From contig JAIQFR010000001.1 in assembly GCA_020073205.1 (NCBI GenBank), positions 1 to 64,000 on the forward strand: 64,000 bases of DNA, read 5' to 3'. Of this stretch, positions 63,428-64,000 are shown piece after piece. The notes beneath the pieces were generated by a model. It was not told where the DNA came from and made no database searches. It saw only the letters and a list, made by a program, of their open reading frames with translations. The stretch comes from Terriglobia bacterium. GTDB lineage: Bacteria; Acidobacteriota; Polarisedimenticolia; Polarisedimenticolales; JAIQFR01. How positions within the stretch are numbered: the stretch's first letter is position 1; every line of letters starts with the position of its first letter. Position numbers and translations under genes: made by a program.

Positions 63428-63859
63428 ATGTATGAACGCAAGGGCCCAAATGGGGAGCCGATCCTGACGGATCCTGACGCAGAATCCACGAGTCCAGTCC
63501 TCCCAGCGTTTCTAGCCAGGCCAAACGGCGCACCTGTCTATCATGGTTTCCCGATAGTTGAAGAAACGATGACCGACAACTGGCGGTACGGGGCGATCAC
63601 TGCCTTTCAGGGTTTGAATCCGCGCGTGGCAGGCGATGGGTTTGTCGTCGCACCGGACAACAGTCGAGCCGGGTTGGTGTGGTCGGTGGGTAGCTTTCCG
63701 ACCGAAGTCATCAGCGAGCCAACCCCGGAAAGGTGGGGCGTGTATTCGATTGCGTTTCCTCGGGCGGTCTCGACTATCGAAGACCTGGTCGCTTGCTTTC
63801 GTCACGTCTTGCCGGAGCTGAAATCGATCTATGGGAAGATCCACGGGCACGCTGGCTAA
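63428..63859 (+). CDS. integron cassette gene, hypothetical protein
   Basis: A 143-residue soluble protein without a recognised domain name: TDNWRYGAITAFQGLNP, GDGFVVAPDNSRAGLVW, RWGVYSIAFPRAVS and LVACFRHVLPELKSIY. Similar stand-alone hypothetical proteins occur in many bacteria. Its TAA lies within the first core (GGCTAAC) of an attC site, the classical end of a gene cassette. GC content is visibly below that of the rest of the window. ATG with AAGGCGGCGAAG upstream. Confidence 0.8.
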   Translation: MYERKGPNGEPILTDPDAESTSPVLPAFLARPNGAPVYHGFPIVEETMTDNWRYGAITAFQGLNPRVAGDGFVVAPDNSRAGLVWSVGSFPTEVISEPTPERWGVYSIAFPRAVSTIEDLVACFRHVLPELKSIYGKIHGHAG

Positions 63860-63952
63860 CAGCCGCATCAACGCGACGGTCCTTGCGGTCACGCGCCTTG
63901 CGTGCGCAAGGCGCGCGCCCACACGGCCCGCGCGTTATGCGTGGCGTTAGAC
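63854..63952 (+). repeat. attC recombination site of an integron cassette
   Basis: 99 bp. Outer cores GGCTAAC (63854) and GTTAGAC (63946). Inner boxes CGCATCAACGCG and CGCGTTATGCG are complementary except for one extra C, the extrahelical base typical of attC. The middle holds a perfect stem GCGCCTTGCG/CGCAAGGCGC with loop TG. All features fit the folded bottom-strand substrate of IntI. Confidence 0.85.
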
Positions 63953-63955
63953 AGC

Positions 63956-64000
63956 GTGAGAAAGACCTTGAGAAGATCGGCGATCGTAGTCCTCGTGATA
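63956..64000 (+). CDS. start of next cassette gene, partial
   Basis: GTG four bases after the attC core opens a frame reading MRKTLRRSAIVVLVI to the window edge, the beginning of a signal peptide or membrane helix. Too short for more. Confidence 0.4.
   Translation, partial: MRKTLRRSAIVVLVI

Noticed and set aside
63162-63533. Minus-strand frame near the cassette as an integron integrase
   Set aside because: No tyrosine-recombinase motifs (R...HxxR...Y) and no IntI-specific region; the frame overlaps the cassette gene.

Overview
The window is about 68% GC, densely coded DNA from a Gram-negative bacterium: it carries Omp85/TamB outer-membrane machinery and many Sec signal peptides. Gene style (sortilin-like repeat protein with a Cys-rich tail, NtrC regulators, Yip1, SelO-like and PDZ proteins) recalls Acidobacteriota or the former Deltaproteobacteria, but no marker gene fixes the phylum.

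Layout. 0-3.8 kb: the end of a group 3b-like NiFe hydrogenase operon and a sensor kinase. 3.9-9.5 kb: a MATE-like transporter, small secreted or membrane proteins, and a gene graveyard (NtrC, Ser/Thr kinase and tRNA fragments, a chimeric relic) linked to an interspersed repeat of about 130 bp with copies near 5.4, 8.9 and 16.2 kb. 9.5-15.8 kb: a sugar-modification cluster (methyltransferase, UDP-sugar dehydrogenase, epimerase, radical SAM protein, glycosyltransferase-like protein). 15.8-31.2 kb: IS91-type remnant, a large secreted beta-propeller protein, an NtrC regulator, a SelO-like protein, a 2081-residue TamB-Omp85 fusion and an SRPBCC protein.

31.5-58.0 kb is the main find: an anaerobic aromatic-degradation island. 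Operon 1 encodes ATP-dependent benzoyl-CoA reductase (bcrCBAD, with ATGA or similar overlaps), a GNAT protein and glutaryl-CoA dehydrogenase. Operon 2 encodes a molybdenum hydroxylase, a TetR regulator, XdhC, an Oah-like crotonase, an SDR, a thiolase with its DUF35 partner, a dienoyl-CoA hydratase, an unusual ketopantoate-reductase/HgdB fusion, its ASKHA activator, an acyl-CoA ligase and 6-hydroxycyclohexenecarbonyl-CoA dehydrogenase. Both operons start at a promoter followed directly by the same 20-bp palindromic site, so one TetR protein probably controls the whole route: aryl-CoA, dienoyl-CoA, 6-hydroxy, 6-oxo, ring opening, beta-oxidation, glutaryl-CoA, crotonyl-CoA. A convergent minus-strand operon (53.7-58.0 kb) adds a second HgdB-like protein, its activator and an ADP-forming acyl-CoA synthetase.

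58.2-64 kb: an OmpR-type two-component system with phased TTTAC sites upstream, two tandem secreted PDZ proteins, an EamA transporter and, at the right edge, an integron-type cassette with a clear attC site and the start of the next cassette.
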